A DNA stretch of 37,695 nt from Reyranella massiliensis 521 (GCA_945862125.1 CAMAYC010000040.1:1-37695); one strand, 5' to 3'. Positions 17,776 to 25,977 are shown, counted from the stretch's first letter. The notes: generated by a model from the letters alone, not told the origin. Numbers and translations are program-made.

Positions 17776-17816
17776 GGATGCCAAGGGCGGCGCTGCGCTG
17801 CCTAAAGAGGTTGCAT

Positions 17817-18128
17817 ATGATCAAGCAGGCCCTGGTGCTTGCCCTTGTCGCCTTGGCTGCGGGTGCATGTGCTGTCGAACATCGCACCGTGGTCGTCGCG
17901 GACGATCCCTGCACGAGTTACGGGTTCACGGCCTCTTCGGCCGATTATGTCCGCTGCCAGCAACGAGTCGCCGATCAGCGCCGCTACGGACGCGCCGCCG
18001 TGGGCTATAGCGAGGCGCAAATCGCTTCCGATTCACAGACTGCCTGCCTGTCCTACGGCCTGCCGCGTGGTACGGCGCCTTACGATCGCTGCGTTCAGAA
18101 CGAAATTGCCGCCCGTCGTCCGGTCTGA
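17817..18128 (+). CDS. Small lipoprotein with duplicated Cys motif
   Basis: A 103-residue predicted lipoprotein; the signal peptide ends at Cys18 in LAAGAC, which fixes the ATG at 17817 over an upstream in-frame ATG. The mature part carries one motif twice: C-x-S-Y-G ... Y-x-x-C at residues 32-47 and again at 77-92, with identical 15-residue Cys spacing. These suggest two small disulfide loops. I do not recognise a named family. A consensus stress promoter precedes it and a hairpin terminator follows, so it looks like a single-gene stress unit. Confidence 0.75.
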   Translation: MIKQALVLALVALAAGACAVEHRTVVVADDPCTSYGFTASSADYVRCQQRVADQRRYGRAAVGYSEAQIASDSQTACLSYGLPRGTAPYDRCVQNEIAARRPV

Positions 18129-18144
18129 TCGACAGCGCAAAAGT

Positions 18145-18176
18145 AAACGGCGACGGACCTGGGACCGTCGCCGTTT
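18145..18176. terminator. Bidirectional hairpin terminator
   Basis: AAACGGCGACGG (18145-18156) and CCGTCGCCGTTT (18165-18176) form a perfect 12-base-pair stem with an eight-base loop. The T-rich and A-rich edges suit termination of both the lipoprotein gene and the convergent gene ending at 18198. Confidence 0.8.
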
Positions 18177-18197
18177 CATTGTCGAGAGGGACGAGCG

Positions 18198-18473
18198 CTA
18201 CGGCCCGAGCTTGGTCGGAGCGCCGTCTTGCACGAGAGGATCGACGTCGAGACGCTGCTGCGCCTTCTTGACGTCGGCGAAGAGGCTGTGCTCGCCGCCG
18301 CCCATACCCTCTTCGGCCGCGACCTGGAGAAGGCGGGCATCCAGTTCCCACTGTTTCAGGATATTGGTCTTCTCGACGCGGTCGAGATCGCGAGAGTCGA
18401 CGACCTCGGCCGGGTGCTTGAACACGCTGCTCGGCGTCGTCAGGGCCTTCTTCTTGTCTTCGGTGGTCATCAT
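18198..18473 (-). CDS. Small hypothetical protein, stress-promoter linked
   Basis: A 91-residue soluble, acidic, helix-rich protein without signal peptide or membrane segment. It has the pattern VFKHPAEVVDSRDL ... ILKQWELDARLLQVAAEEGM, which I recall from small proteobacterial proteins of unknown function, and ends with a disordered tail. The start is the MM pair at 18473/18470, preceded by GGAGG; a longer open frame upstream would run through the promoter. It sits just downstream of nepR but has its own consensus stress promoter at 18501-18525. Confidence 0.75.
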   Translation of the reverse strand: MMTTEDKKKALTTPSSVFKHPAEVVDSRDLDRVEKTNILKQWELDARLLQVAAEEGMGGGEHSLFADVKKAQQRLDVDPLVQDGAPTKLGP

Positions 18474-18500
18474 GGCCGCCTCCGTCTGGTGAGCCCAAAC

Positions 18501-18525
18501 AACGGATGGCGATAATCGCGGTTCC
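18501..18525 (-). promoter_or_regulatory. EcfG-type stress promoter, GGAAC-N16-CGTT
   Basis: Read on the minus strand, GGAAC (18525-18521) and CGTT (18504-18501) are 16 bases apart, a perfect consensus. It fits between the nepR stop at 18532 and the start of the 91-residue gene, 28 bases downstream. Confidence 0.8.
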
Positions 18526-18531
18526 GCGCCG

Positions 18532-18771
18532 CTACTTCTTGTTGCGCGGAGTTGCGGCGTCATCCTTCTTCTTGGACTCGTCGGCCTTGGCAGCGTCGCG
18601 GTCGATCAGATTGAGCAGGTCATTGGGCAGCGGTTCGCTCGCGATCTCGTCGTACATCGCGTGCAACTGCTTCTGCAGCCATAGATCGAAGGGCCGCTCG
18701 TTCGACGCCTTCACGCGGGACCGGGCCGTTTCACTGGTCCGGCCGCTGCGCGGCTTTTCGTCACCCGCCAT
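18532..18771 (-). CDS. nepR: Anti-sigma factor NepR
   Basis: A 79-residue protein with the NepR core: WLQKQLHAMYDEIASEPLPNDLLNLI in pieces, meaning a first helix with LQKQL-x-x-MY, the conserved EPLP turn and a second helix with LLNLI. The N- and C-terminal tails are charged and probably disordered, as in known NepR. NepR binds EcfG and keeps it off RNA polymerase until phosphorylated PhyR sequesters NepR. The ATG at 18771 has GAAGG before it. It lies 126 bases downstream of the EcfG gene on the same strand, the reverse of the more familiar nepR-ecfG order. Confidence 0.88.
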   Translation of the reverse strand: MAGDEKPRSGRTSETARSRVKASNERPFDLWLQKQLHAMYDEIASEPLPNDLLNLIDRDAAKADESKKKDDAATPRNKK

Positions 18772-18897
18772 GACGTACCTTCGCCCCAAGGCAGACCGCT
18801 CCACCGGGTCTTGTCCGGTCCATTCCACTCCCCCCAACGCTCGCCGACTATGCCACACTTTTGAGCCCTGCGTGGAAATTGGTCTGCCACTGGAGGC

Positions 18898-19491
18898 TCA
18901 GAGTGGGGCGGATGGAGACTCGGCGGTCGAGGTGTCGCCGTCGGCGATGTCGGCGGACTGCTGTTGCATGTCGCCGTCGATCAGCAGGTGCTCCAGGCGG
19001 TCGCGGGCGCGCGAAATGCGGCTCTTGACCGTACCCACGGACACATTGGTGTGCGCGGCGATGGTCTCGTAGGGCAGGCCCTCGACGACTGCCAACAGCA
19101 GCGCCTCGCGCTGCGTCGGCGCCAGCTTGGAAAAGGCGGTCAGGAATTCGCGCATAATCAGTCCGCTTTCCTGGTGCGGCGGATGAGAAAGTGTCTCGGC
19201 TATCGTCGAGTCGACCGGAACCGTCGGACGCACGCGACGCAGGCCGGAGATAAATTCGTTGCGCTGAATGCGGAACAACCAAGCCGCCAGGTTGGTACCG
19301 GGCTGGAAGCTTTGACGACCGGCCAGAGCCTTGATCACCGTGTCGTGGACCAGATCGTCGGCCGAGTCGCGATTGCGGGTCAGCGACAACGCGTAAATCC
19401 GCAGCCGCGGCAGGATGGTCGTCAGCTGACCATGGAAATCGCCAACGTCGTTTGTGGTCGAAGGGGTGGTCGTCGAAGTCTCGATGGCCAT
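18898..19491 (-). CDS. ecfG: General stress sigma factor, EcfG family
   Basis: ECF sigma factor of 197 residues. Region 2 runs over about residues 15-80 (LPRLRIYALSLT, then SADDLVHDTVIKALA and the FQPGTNLAAWLFRI segment). Region 4 covers about residues 115-175 (LAPTQREALLLAVVEGLPYETIA and VSVGTVKSRISRAR). The sequence style and linkage to nepR and phyR fit the EcfG (ECF15) group, which directs transcription from GGAAC-N16/17-CGTT promoters. The start at 19491 has GGAGAG upstream. No perfect EcfG consensus was found in front of this gene. Confidence 0.88.
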   Translation of the reverse strand: MAIETSTTTPSTTNDVGDFHGQLTTILPRLRIYALSLTRNRDSADDLVHDTVIKALAGRQSFQPGTNLAAWLFRIQRNEFISGLRRVRPTVPVDSTIAETLSHPPHQESGLIMREFLTAFSKLAPTQREALLLAVVEGLPYETIAAHTNVSVGTVKSRISRARDRLEHLLIDGDMQQQSADIADGDTSTAESPSAPL

Positions 19492-19602
19492 GTGCTTCTC
19501 TCCTCGTGCGTTGTCTATTGGAGTAATGCCGGCGAGGGGCAAAAGGTTACATCGGGTCTTGTTTAATATTAAGTCATTGAAAATGAACGATATTCCAGCC
19601 GC

Positions 19603-20073
19603 CTATTCATCCAGCTTGCTGGCCAACAGCTTGCGGGCGCGCGAAACGCGCACCTTCAGGGTGCCAACCGAGCAGCCGCAGAGTCGCGAGGCTTCCTCGT
19701 ACGAAAAGCCGCCGGCTCCCACCAGGATGAGCGCTTCGCGGGCCTGCGCGCTGAGCTGCCACAAAGCCGATGACAGTTCCTTCATGGCGACCGTCGCTTC
19801 GGGGTTGTCGACCGCGGCGAGTGGCGCTGCCTGGTCGGAGTCTGCTCCCGTTGGGCGGCGGCTCTGAGCGCGAAGGTCGGCGTAGAATCGATTGCGCATG
19901 ATCGTAAACAACCAGCCCTTGAGATTGCTCCCCGGCTCGAACTGTTCCTGCTTGTTGAGGGCCGCGAGCACCGTGTTTTGCACGAGATCGTCAGCCGCCT
20001 CGCGTTCCCGGCACATGAAGCGCGCGAATGCGCGCAGGTCCGGAAGCAAAGCCACGATATCGTCCGTTATCAT
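19603..20073 (-). CDS. Second EcfG-like ECF sigma factor
   Basis: A compact 156-residue ECF sigma factor with region 2 at about residues 8-70 (LLPDLRAFARFM, AADDLVQNTVLAALN, FEPGSNLKGWLFTIMRN) and region 4 at about 100-155 (LSAQAREALILVGAGGFSYEEAS, CSVGTLKVRVSRARKLL). It is clearly related to the downstream EcfG and lacks C-terminal extensions. It lies 111 bases upstream of ecfG on the same strand and is divergent from the csbD-like gene. It may be a second GSR sigma factor with altered promoter preference or NepR binding; this is inference. Confidence 0.85.
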   Translation of the reverse strand: MITDDIVALLPDLRAFARFMCREREAADDLVQNTVLAALNKQEQFEPGSNLKGWLFTIMRNRFYADLRAQSRRPTGADSDQAAPLAAVDNPEATVAMKELSSALWQLSAQAREALILVGAGGFSYEEASRLCGCSVGTLKVRVSRARKLLASKLDE

Positions 20074-20165
20074 CGAGCAGGCATATCCTTAGGAGGCAAC
20101 GTTGTCGCGAGCGCGCCTCTCAATGTGGGAGGGCCAGCGCTCTGCGCCAGCGAAAAGTCCCACAG

Positions 20166-20190
20166 GCAACTCCTCGGTCCTGCACACGTT
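20166..20190 (+). promoter_or_regulatory. EcfG-like promoter, GCAAC-N16-CGTT
   Basis: GCAAC (20166-20170) and CGTT (20187-20190) are 16 bases apart, one base from the EcfG consensus. It lies 47 bases before the CsbD-like gene. The same GCAAC variant recurs upstream of four other transcription units in the window. Confidence 0.65.
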
Positions 20191-20237
20191 AGTTCTAAAC
20201 GCGCTTATGGGCACACTTCAACTGAAAGGAACGCGCC

Positions 20238-20435
20238 ATGAACTGGGATCGGATCGAAGGCAATTGGAAGCAGGTCGCCGGCAAGGTCAAGGAACAGTGG
20301 GGCAAGCTCACGGAGGACGACATCACCGTGATCGGCGGCAAGCAGGAGCAGCTCGTAGGCCGCATACAGGAACGCTACGGCTTGGCCAAGGACGAAGCCG
20401 AGCGCCAGGTGAATACCTGGATAGGGCGCCTTTAG
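20238..20435 (+). CDS. CsbD-family stress protein (cytosolic)
   Basis: A 65-residue hydrophilic CsbD-family protein: MNWDRIEGNWKQ opening, then VKEQWGKLTEDD, a short loop and a second helix LVGRIQERYG. CsbD proteins are classic general stress products (sigma-B-controlled in Bacillus) of uncertain biochemical function. AAAGGAACG before the ATG provides a ribosome site. An EcfG-like promoter precedes it. An exported relative lies at 26227. Confidence 0.9.
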   Translation: MNWDRIEGNWKQVAGKVKEQWGKLTEDDITVIGGKQEQLVGRIQERYGLAKDEAERQVNTWIGRL

Positions 20436-20473
20436 CACCGACCGCCCGATGGGTTCCTGGCGAAATTTTGTCG

Positions 20474-20498
20474 GGAACCGATCGGCCGCTCGGACGTT
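20474..20498 (+). promoter_or_regulatory. EcfG-type stress promoter, GGAAC-N16-CGTT
   Basis: A perfect consensus: GGAAC 20474-20478, 16-base spacer, CGTT 20495-20498. It sits in the gap after the CsbD gene, 45 bases before the ATG of a 27-residue membrane peptide. Confidence 0.8.
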
Positions 20499-20543
20499 TG
20501 ATCATGGGTATTCGAGTAAGTGCGCTATCGAGGAGAATGAAGC

Positions 20544-20627
20544 ATGGGACGCGCGGCGCTCTTGTGGCTTGTGGGGGTTCCCATTCCGGTCCTGCTGCTG
20601 ATGTGGGCGCTGGGCTGGCTGCACTAG
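20544..20627 (+). CDS. 27-residue hydrophobic membrane peptide
   Basis: A tiny open frame, MGRAALLWLVGVPIP then a Leu-rich helix ending in GWLH, forming one predicted transmembrane segment. GAGGAG lies seven to twelve bases before the ATG, and a perfect EcfG promoter lies upstream, which together make it a credible gene despite its size. I recall similar tiny MGRG-x-LLWL-x-GxPIP peptides in other proteobacterial genomes, without a known function. Bases 20628-20807, between it and phyR, show no other convincing gene. Confidence 0.7.
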   Translation: MGRAALLWLVGVPIPVLLLMWALGWLH

Positions 20628-20807
20628 CGTGTGGTTGTCTATTGTCGGCCTCGCGCGGGGCGGTGGGCGATGATCGACCAGGAAGCCATCGACGTGATTT
20701 GTGATCGGCGTCAATGTGACGGGCCGGCGGCTGTACTCCTGGTACGCCTCTGGATCGTCATATGATGCGTGGCGCGTGCTTCGTGTTGCGGGTAGAGGGA
20801 GAACGAC

Positions 20808-21605
20808 GTGCCAGATGAGTCCGTAACGAAGAATCTGTCCGAAGCGATCACCAGGACACTGCCTTTTCTACGCCGCTATGCCAGGGCCGTGAGTGGCTCC
20901 CAGCAAAGGGGAGACGAATGGGTCAGGCTTTGCGCTGAAGTGGCCGTGCAGCAGCCCGAGTTGATTGCCAAGTCCGCGGATACGAAGCTGGGCGTCTTCA
21001 AACTGTTCCATAGCCTCCAGCAGCCGTTCGGCGGCCTGGAGCGCAGCGTCGCTGTTGAAAGCGTCAGCGGTCGACTGAAGGAATCGCTCACCGAGATGGC
21101 GCCGCTGCAACGCCAGGTCCTGCTCCTGACGGTACTTGAAGGGTTCACCGTGGGTGATGCCGCGGAAGTCCTCGGTGTCGACATCGATACGGCCGAACGC
21201 GGCTTGGCCGAGGCGCGGCAGGAACTGCAGCGTGTGGCATCGGTTCGTGTTCTGGTAATCGAGGACGAAGCCATCATCGCGCTGGACGTCGCCGACATCG
21301 TACGCAACGCGGGTCACGAGGTTGTGGGCATTGCCGCGACGGAAAAGGCTGCGGTCGAATTGGCTCGCAAGCATTCGCCTCATCTCGTGCTGGCGGACAT
21401 CCAGCTCCGCGGCGGAGACAGCGGCATCTCCGCCGTCAACGAGATCATGGGGTCCATGACCGTACCGGTGATCTTCGTGACCGGCTTTCCGGAGCGGCTG
21501 CTGACCGGCAAGCGGGTTGAGCCAGCGTTCGTCATTTCGAAGCCGTTCGACCCTGACCTCCTTCGCGCAGCGATCGCCCAAGCACTTCACACAGTGTCGA
21601 TCTGA
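20808..21605 (+). CDS. phyR: General stress response regulator PhyR
   Basis: Anti-anti-sigma response regulator of 265 residues. The N-terminal half (about 8-145) is a sigma-like domain resembling EcfG regions 2 and 4, degenerate for DNA binding (TLPFLRRYARAV; MAPLQRQVLLLTVLEGF). The C-terminal receiver has the acidic pair at 152-153, phospho-acceptor Asp197 in LADIQL, Thr225 in the VTGFPE segment typical of PhyR, and Lys245 in SKPF. Once phosphorylated it binds NepR and frees EcfG. The start is a GTG with GAGGGAGAA upstream. The kinase at 21620 is 14 bases downstream, its likely phosphodonor. Confidence 0.95.
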   Translation: MPDESVTKNLSEAITRTLPFLRRYARAVSGSQQRGDEWVRLCAEVAVQQPELIAKSADTKLGVFKLFHSLQQPFGGLERSVAVESVSGRLKESLTEMAPLQRQVLLLTVLEGFTVGDAAEVLGVDIDTAERGLAEARQELQRVASVRVLVIEDEAIIALDVADIVRNAGHEVVGIAATEKAAVELARKHSPHLVLADIQLRGGDSGISAVNEIMGSMTVPVIFVTGFPERLLTGKRVEPAFVISKPFDPDLLRAAIAQALHTVSI

Positions 21606-21619
21606 ACAGGGCGCGGCCG

Positions 21620-23347
21620 ATGTTGGCCCGTTGGTCGCTGCGGACGAAGCTGGCCCTGCTGGTGACGGCGGTGTTTTTGCCAGTCCTCGGCGTCGCGGCA
21701 TGGCAAGCCGACAACGAGATGAGGCTTGCCGAACGCCAGCGTAGCGAAGCCGTGGCGACTGCCGTGGAGCTTGCGGTCTCGCGGCACAGTGTCCTGATTG
21801 AAGGCACGCGACGATTGTTGGTCGCGGCATGCTCCGACGCCGCTGTCATGAAGAGCGCGAGCGGGGAGGCGACTCAGTCCGACATTACGGGCTGCGAGGT
21901 CTACTTCGCCAGGATCCTGCAAGCGTTTCCGGGAGAGTACTCCTCGATGCTTGTCACGGACGACAGGGGTGTCGCGCGTTGCTCAAGCACGGTCACCGTG
22001 GTCGGCATGGGATTCTCGGATCGCGAGATATTTCGCCAAATCCGCGACACGAAGGCATTTTCGATAGGCGCCCAGATCGCCAGCAGGGTGACGGCGCTGA
22101 GCATCACGCCGGCGGCACTGCCGATCCTGCGCAATGGTGAGTTCGGCGGCATGTGCGCCATCGGCATCTCGCTCGGGAACCTTGCCGACAGGGTGCTGCC
22201 AGTCCAGGCCGAAGGCGGCATCGCGGTGGCGCTGGTCGATCGCGCTGGGGCTTCGATCGGCGGCACCGCCGACATGGTTCGCGCACTGCCGGTGGCTGTC
22301 CGCATTGCCGCGGCGATCGTGGGCGGCCAGACAGACTTCCGGGACTACGGTCAGGATGGCAGGCTCTACGCCTTCAGCCTCCGGCCGCTGGCGGGAAATA
22401 CCATCTTCGCCATCGCCGCTGCGCCCGCAGCGGATGACCTCCTGTCGCTTGCCCGGGGCGGTGGCGGTTTCTTGCTCGTGATGCTGGCCCTAATCCTGTC
22501 GCTGCTTGCGGTATGGTTCGGCGCCGACCGCTGGTGCGTTCGTCCCCTCCGCTATATTCGTGATTTTGCCGGCAAGGTCGCGCGGGGCGAACCGGGCACC
22601 TTCGCACCGTCCCGCCCTTGGACGCCCGAACTGGCGTCGGTCGGTGAGGGCGTGACGGAGATGGCGGAGGCGATCACCAGCCGCGAGGCCGAACTGAGAG
22701 TTGGGCTGGAACAGCGCGATCATATGCTTCGCGAGATTCATCACCGCGTGAAGAACAACCTCCAGATGATTTCGAGCCTGCTCAACCTGCAGGCCGGTGA
22801 AATTCGCTCGCCACGCATCCGTCGCTTCTTCGGCGACGCCCAGAACCGGGTTCTCACCCTCTCGATCCTGCATCGGCATCTCTATGAGAGAACGAGCTGG
22901 GCTCTGGTCGACTTCCAGCGCTTCATCAGCGATCTGGTACGCCAGATCTCGGTTGGCGGTGTGAACGATAGTCGTCTGACGCCGCGGTTTCATATCCGCG
23001 CTCCGATCATGGCAGTTGGTCCCGACACGGCCATCCCTGTCGGCCTGATCGTGACCGAAGTGGTGAGCGCTGCGCTGGATCACGATTTCAGGGACGTCGC
23101 CACGCCCGAGATCCGGATCGAAGCGGCCGAAAGCGAGGATCAGGTCACGTTCGTCATCGAGGACAACGGCCTCGAAAAGGGCGGTGCGCCGGTCCGGTCG
23201 GACGGGCGGGGCGTCTTCGGATTGACGTTGATCCGCGGCCTGGCGATGCAGCTTGGCGGCGAAGTGACGATATCGCCGCGCGACGGCGGCGGGACACGAG
23301 TCGTCCTGACTTTCCCAATGGCCAAGGAGCCAGCTTCAGATGCCTAG
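21620..23347 (+). CDS. HisKA_2/HWE-type sensor histidine kinase
   Basis: Membrane sensor kinase of 575 residues. A transmembrane helix near residues 12-30, a periplasmic sensing region of about 230 residues (Cache-like by layout) and a second helix near 283-302 lead into a HAMP-like linker. The HisKA_2 dimerisation box is REIHHRVKNNLQMISSLLNLQ (in pieces), with His374 the likely phosphosite (His375 adjacent). An ATPase domain with IEDNG and GRGVFGLTLIRGL follows. Kinases of this superfamily are the usual phosphodonors for PhyR, and its place right after phyR supports that. It overlaps the next kinase gene by eight bases. Confidence 0.92.
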   Translation: MLARWSLRTKLALLVTAVFLPVLGVAAWQADNEMRLAERQRSEAVATAVELAVSRHSVLIEGTRRLLVAACSDAAVMKSASGEATQSDITGCEVYFARILQAFPGEYSSMLVTDDRGVARCSSTVTVVGMGFSDREIFRQIRDTKAFSIGAQIASRVTALSITPAALPILRNGEFGGMCAIGISLGNLADRVLPVQAEGGIAVALVDRAGASIGGTADMVRALPVAVRIAAAIVGGQTDFRDYGQDGRLYAFSLRPLAGNTIFAIAAAPAADDLLSLARGGGGFLLVMLALILSLLAVWFGADRWCVRPLRYIRDFAGKVARGEPGTFAPSRPWTPELASVGEGVTEMAEAITSREAELRVGLEQRDHMLREIHHRVKNNLQMISSLLNLQAGEIRSPRIRRFFGDAQNRVLTLSILHRHLYERTSWALVDFQRFISDLVRQISVGGVNDSRLTPRFHIRAPIMAVGPDTAIPVGLIVTEVVSAALDHDFRDVATPEIRIEAAESEDQVTFVIEDNGLEKGGAPVRSDGRGVFGLTLIRGLAMQLGGEVTISPRDGGGTRVVLTFPMAKEPASDA

Positions 23348-25910
23348 CGTGCCGCGGGCAGCGCGTTTGACCGGACTGATCGTCGGATTGACGGTCGCCG
23401 TGGTCATCGCGACCGGCGCCATGCTGGCCATCACGCACTCCAACTCCGCCGCTCGGCAACAGCGCCTGGTGGTCGGCAACTACGAGACCATGTCCTTGAT
23501 GCGCGATACCGTGGTCGCATTGCAGGACGCGGAGATCGGTCAGAAGAACTACCTGCTGACCGGGGACATGGCCAACCTGGGACCATATGAACGTGCGCGC
23601 CTGCGCATCGAGGCCGGTCTGCGCCAACTCGAGGCCGCTGCCTCCACTGATCCCGACGCCACGCAGCTGGTCAGGGATTTCCGTTCGCTCGTTCGTGAAA
23701 AGCTGGAATCTTTAGGCAGTATCGTCGCTGCCTATCAGATCCACGGCCGGGAGGCGGCCCTTGCCCTCGCCCGCACCGGCTCGTCGAGCGCGACGCAGGA
23801 GCGGATTCGCGGCATCGGCGACATGTTCATCGAAGGTCAACGCCTGTTGCTGGCCCGGCGGCTCGCCATGCTGCGCTCGGAGCAGCACAAGGCCGACATC
23901 GCCGGCTTGCTGGTCATGGGCGGCGCATTCGTGTGCCTCATCGCCGGCATCATCATCATCGTCGGCGGCGCCGGGCGACTGGAACGGGCGCAACGTGACC
24001 TGCTTGCGCGTTCCAGCCTGCTCAAGACGACTCTTGAGAGCCTGCGCGATCCGATCTGCGTGATCGACGCCGAAGGTTCGGTCGTTGCCTGGAACGAACC
24101 CTTTGTGCAACTCGCCGGCTGGGACCCCGTCAAGAGCGGTGCTTTGACGAGGGAGCAGCTGCTGTCGGGCCGCTTGCCGGCAATGCGCGCCCTGCTCGTA
24201 CCATTGAACCTTGACGTGGAGGCGCCCGACCGGTCGCTGACCGCACGCGTCTCGTACGACGGACGTGAATACGAGGTGTCGCGCGGCGAGATGTCGGGTG
24301 GCGGGGCGGTGGTGCGCTGCGTCGACATCACAGAGCAGCTGCGGGACGAGGCCGCCCTGCGGCAAGGCCAGAAAATGGAAGCCACGGGTCAGCTGACGGG
24401 GGGCATGGCGCACGACTTCAACAATATCCTGCAGGTCATCCGGGCCAACCTCGACCTCATGAAGGATGACGTGGGCGCCAATCCGGGAGTCGTGGCGCGG
24501 CTGCAGAGTGCGACGGCGGCAGCGGAGCGTGGCGCACGGTTGACGCAGCAGCTCCTGGCGTTCGCGCGGCGGCAGCCGCTGGCGCCGGAGCCGACAGATG
24601 TCGCGCAACTGCTGTCGGATCTCGCCGACCTGCTGCGGCATTCGCTGGGCGAGCGCATCACCATCGAGCTGGCGATTTCCGACGATCCCTGGAATGCGCG
24701 GATCGATTCCGGCCAGCTCGAGAATGCGATCCTCAATCTTGCGATCAACGCGCGCGACGCCATGCCGGACGGCGGCACGGTGAGGGTCGAGGTGTCGAAC
24801 GTCACCCTCGACCGGACCTATGCGATCCTGCACCCTGACGTGACGCCAGGCGCCTATGTGCTGGTCGCGGTGAGCGACACGGGCACCGGCATGCCGCCGG
24901 AAGTCGCGGCGCAGGCATTCGACCCGTTCTTCACGACGAAGCGCGACGGCAAAGGCACCGGCCTGGGCCTAAGCATGGTGTACGGCTTCGTTCGCCAATC
25001 CAACGGTCACATCCGGATCGACAGCGCCATCGGACAGGGCACGAGCGTGAAACTCTATCTGCCGCGCACGCTCGATCCGGTGGCCGGAAAAGAGACGGAT
25101 TCGACGATCGCACCGACCGGCAGAGAGCGCATTCTGGTGGTCGAGGACCACGACGATGTGCGGCAAGCGGTGGTCGACATGCTCGGCGGCTGGGGTTATC
25201 GCGTGACCGCGGTGGAAAGCGCCGATGCCGCGGCGGCGTTGCTGAACAAGAACCCGGATTTCGATCTCCTGTTCACCGATATCGTGATGCCTGGAACGCT
25301 GCCGGTCATGGAATTGGTGACACTGGCGCAACGTCTGCGGCCCGGCATCGCGGTGCTCCTGACGTCGGGGTACGCCAGAGACCTGATTCCCGAGACCGGC
25401 CAATCCCGCTATCCGATGATCGTCAAACCCTACGGCGCCGAGGCGCTGGCCGCCAGAGTGCGGAACGTGCTGTCGGCACGGCGGATGCCACCGCAGTCGT
25501 CGGCAGCAGCGTCGGAGGCCGCGGCAGCCGTCGTGACCGCCACGGATCTGCCTCGGCGGATACTGCTCGTGGAGGACGAGGTTGTCCTTCGCATGTCGGT
25601 TTCCGACATGCTGGTCCGGCTTGGGTGCTCGGTGGCGGGGGTAGGCAGCGCCGAACAGGCTCTCGACCTGCTGATGCGTGATGGCAGCTTCGACCTGTTG
25701 CTGACGGATCTCGGGCTGCCGGGCATGAGCGGTGAGGAACTCGCCGCCGAAGTGCAGCGGCGATTTCCCAGGCTGCCGGTGGTTATTGCCAGCGGCTATG
25801 GCCGGCCCGAGGGGCAGGCCGATGGCCACCAGTTCATCACCAAGCCCTATTCGGCAATCGACCTGCAACAGGCCCTCAATCACGCCGCCCGGACCGCGAC
25901 ACTCTCCTGA
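23340..25910 (+). CDS. Hybrid histidine kinase with CHASE3-like sensor and two receivers
   Basis: An 856-residue hybrid kinase. Two membrane helices (about residues 10-32 and 190-213) flank a helical extracytoplasmic region whose DAEIGQKNYLLTGD pattern fits CHASE3. A PAS-like segment (about 225-330), a HisKA box with His358 (GGMAHDFNNILQ), an ATPase domain (GKGTGLGLSMVYGF) and two receiver domains follow. Their phospho-acceptors are Asp647 (FTDIVMPG) and Asp790 (LTDLGLPG). It begins inside the end of the preceding kinase gene, so the two are translated together. It could feed into or drain phosphate from the PhyR pathway; that is inference. Confidence 0.9.
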   Translation: MPSVPRAARLTGLIVGLTVAVVIATGAMLAITHSNSAARQQRLVVGNYETMSLMRDTVVALQDAEIGQKNYLLTGDMANLGPYERARLRIEAGLRQLEAAASTDPDATQLVRDFRSLVREKLESLGSIVAAYQIHGREAALALARTGSSSATQERIRGIGDMFIEGQRLLLARRLAMLRSEQHKADIAGLLVMGGAFVCLIAGIIIIVGGAGRLERAQRDLLARSSLLKTTLESLRDPICVIDAEGSVVAWNEPFVQLAGWDPVKSGALTREQLLSGRLPAMRALLVPLNLDVEAPDRSLTARVSYDGREYEVSRGEMSGGGAVVRCVDITEQLRDEAALRQGQKMEATGQLTGGMAHDFNNILQVIRANLDLMKDDVGANPGVVARLQSATAAAERGARLTQQLLAFARRQPLAPEPTDVAQLLSDLADLLRHSLGERITIELAISDDPWNARIDSGQLENAILNLAINARDAMPDGGTVRVEVSNVTLDRTYAILHPDVTPGAYVLVAVSDTGTGMPPEVAAQAFDPFFTTKRDGKGTGLGLSMVYGFVRQSNGHIRIDSAIGQGTSVKLYLPRTLDPVAGKETDSTIAPTGRERILVVEDHDDVRQAVVDMLGGWGYRVTAVESADAAAALLNKNPDFDLLFTDIVMPGTLPVMELVTLAQRLRPGIAVLLTSGYARDLIPETGQSRYPMIVKPYGAEALAARVRNVLSARRMPPQSSAAASEAAAAVVTATDLPRRILLVEDEVVLRMSVSDMLVRLGCSVAGVGSAEQALDLLMRDGSFDLLLTDLGLPGMSGEELAAEVQRRFPRLPVVIASGYGRPEGQADGHQFITKPYSAIDLQQALNHAARTATLS

Positions 25911-25919
25911 TCTGCTTCG

Positions 25920-25944
25920 GCAACCCTCCGACTTCGCCGGCGTT
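25920..25944 (+). promoter_or_regulatory. EcfG-like promoter, GCAAC-N16-CGTT
   Basis: GCAAC 25920-25924, 16-base spacer, CGTT 25941-25944. It starts nine bases after the hybrid kinase stop and lies 33 bases before the ATG of a 49-residue membrane protein. Confidence 0.65.
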
Positions 25945-25977
25945 ACCCGTGGGAGATTGCTACCCTTGGAGGGCGAG

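Noticed and set aside
19525..19550. Possible degenerate EcfG site before ecfG on the minus strand, GTAAC-N17-CATT
   Set aside because: Both halves deviate from the consensus by one base, unlike the ten accepted sites, so chance is as likely an explanation.
20670..20765. 31-codon frame between the 27-residue peptide and phyR
   Set aside because: Only a weak ribosome site, no promoter match of its own and no recognisable pattern; kept as unsupported.
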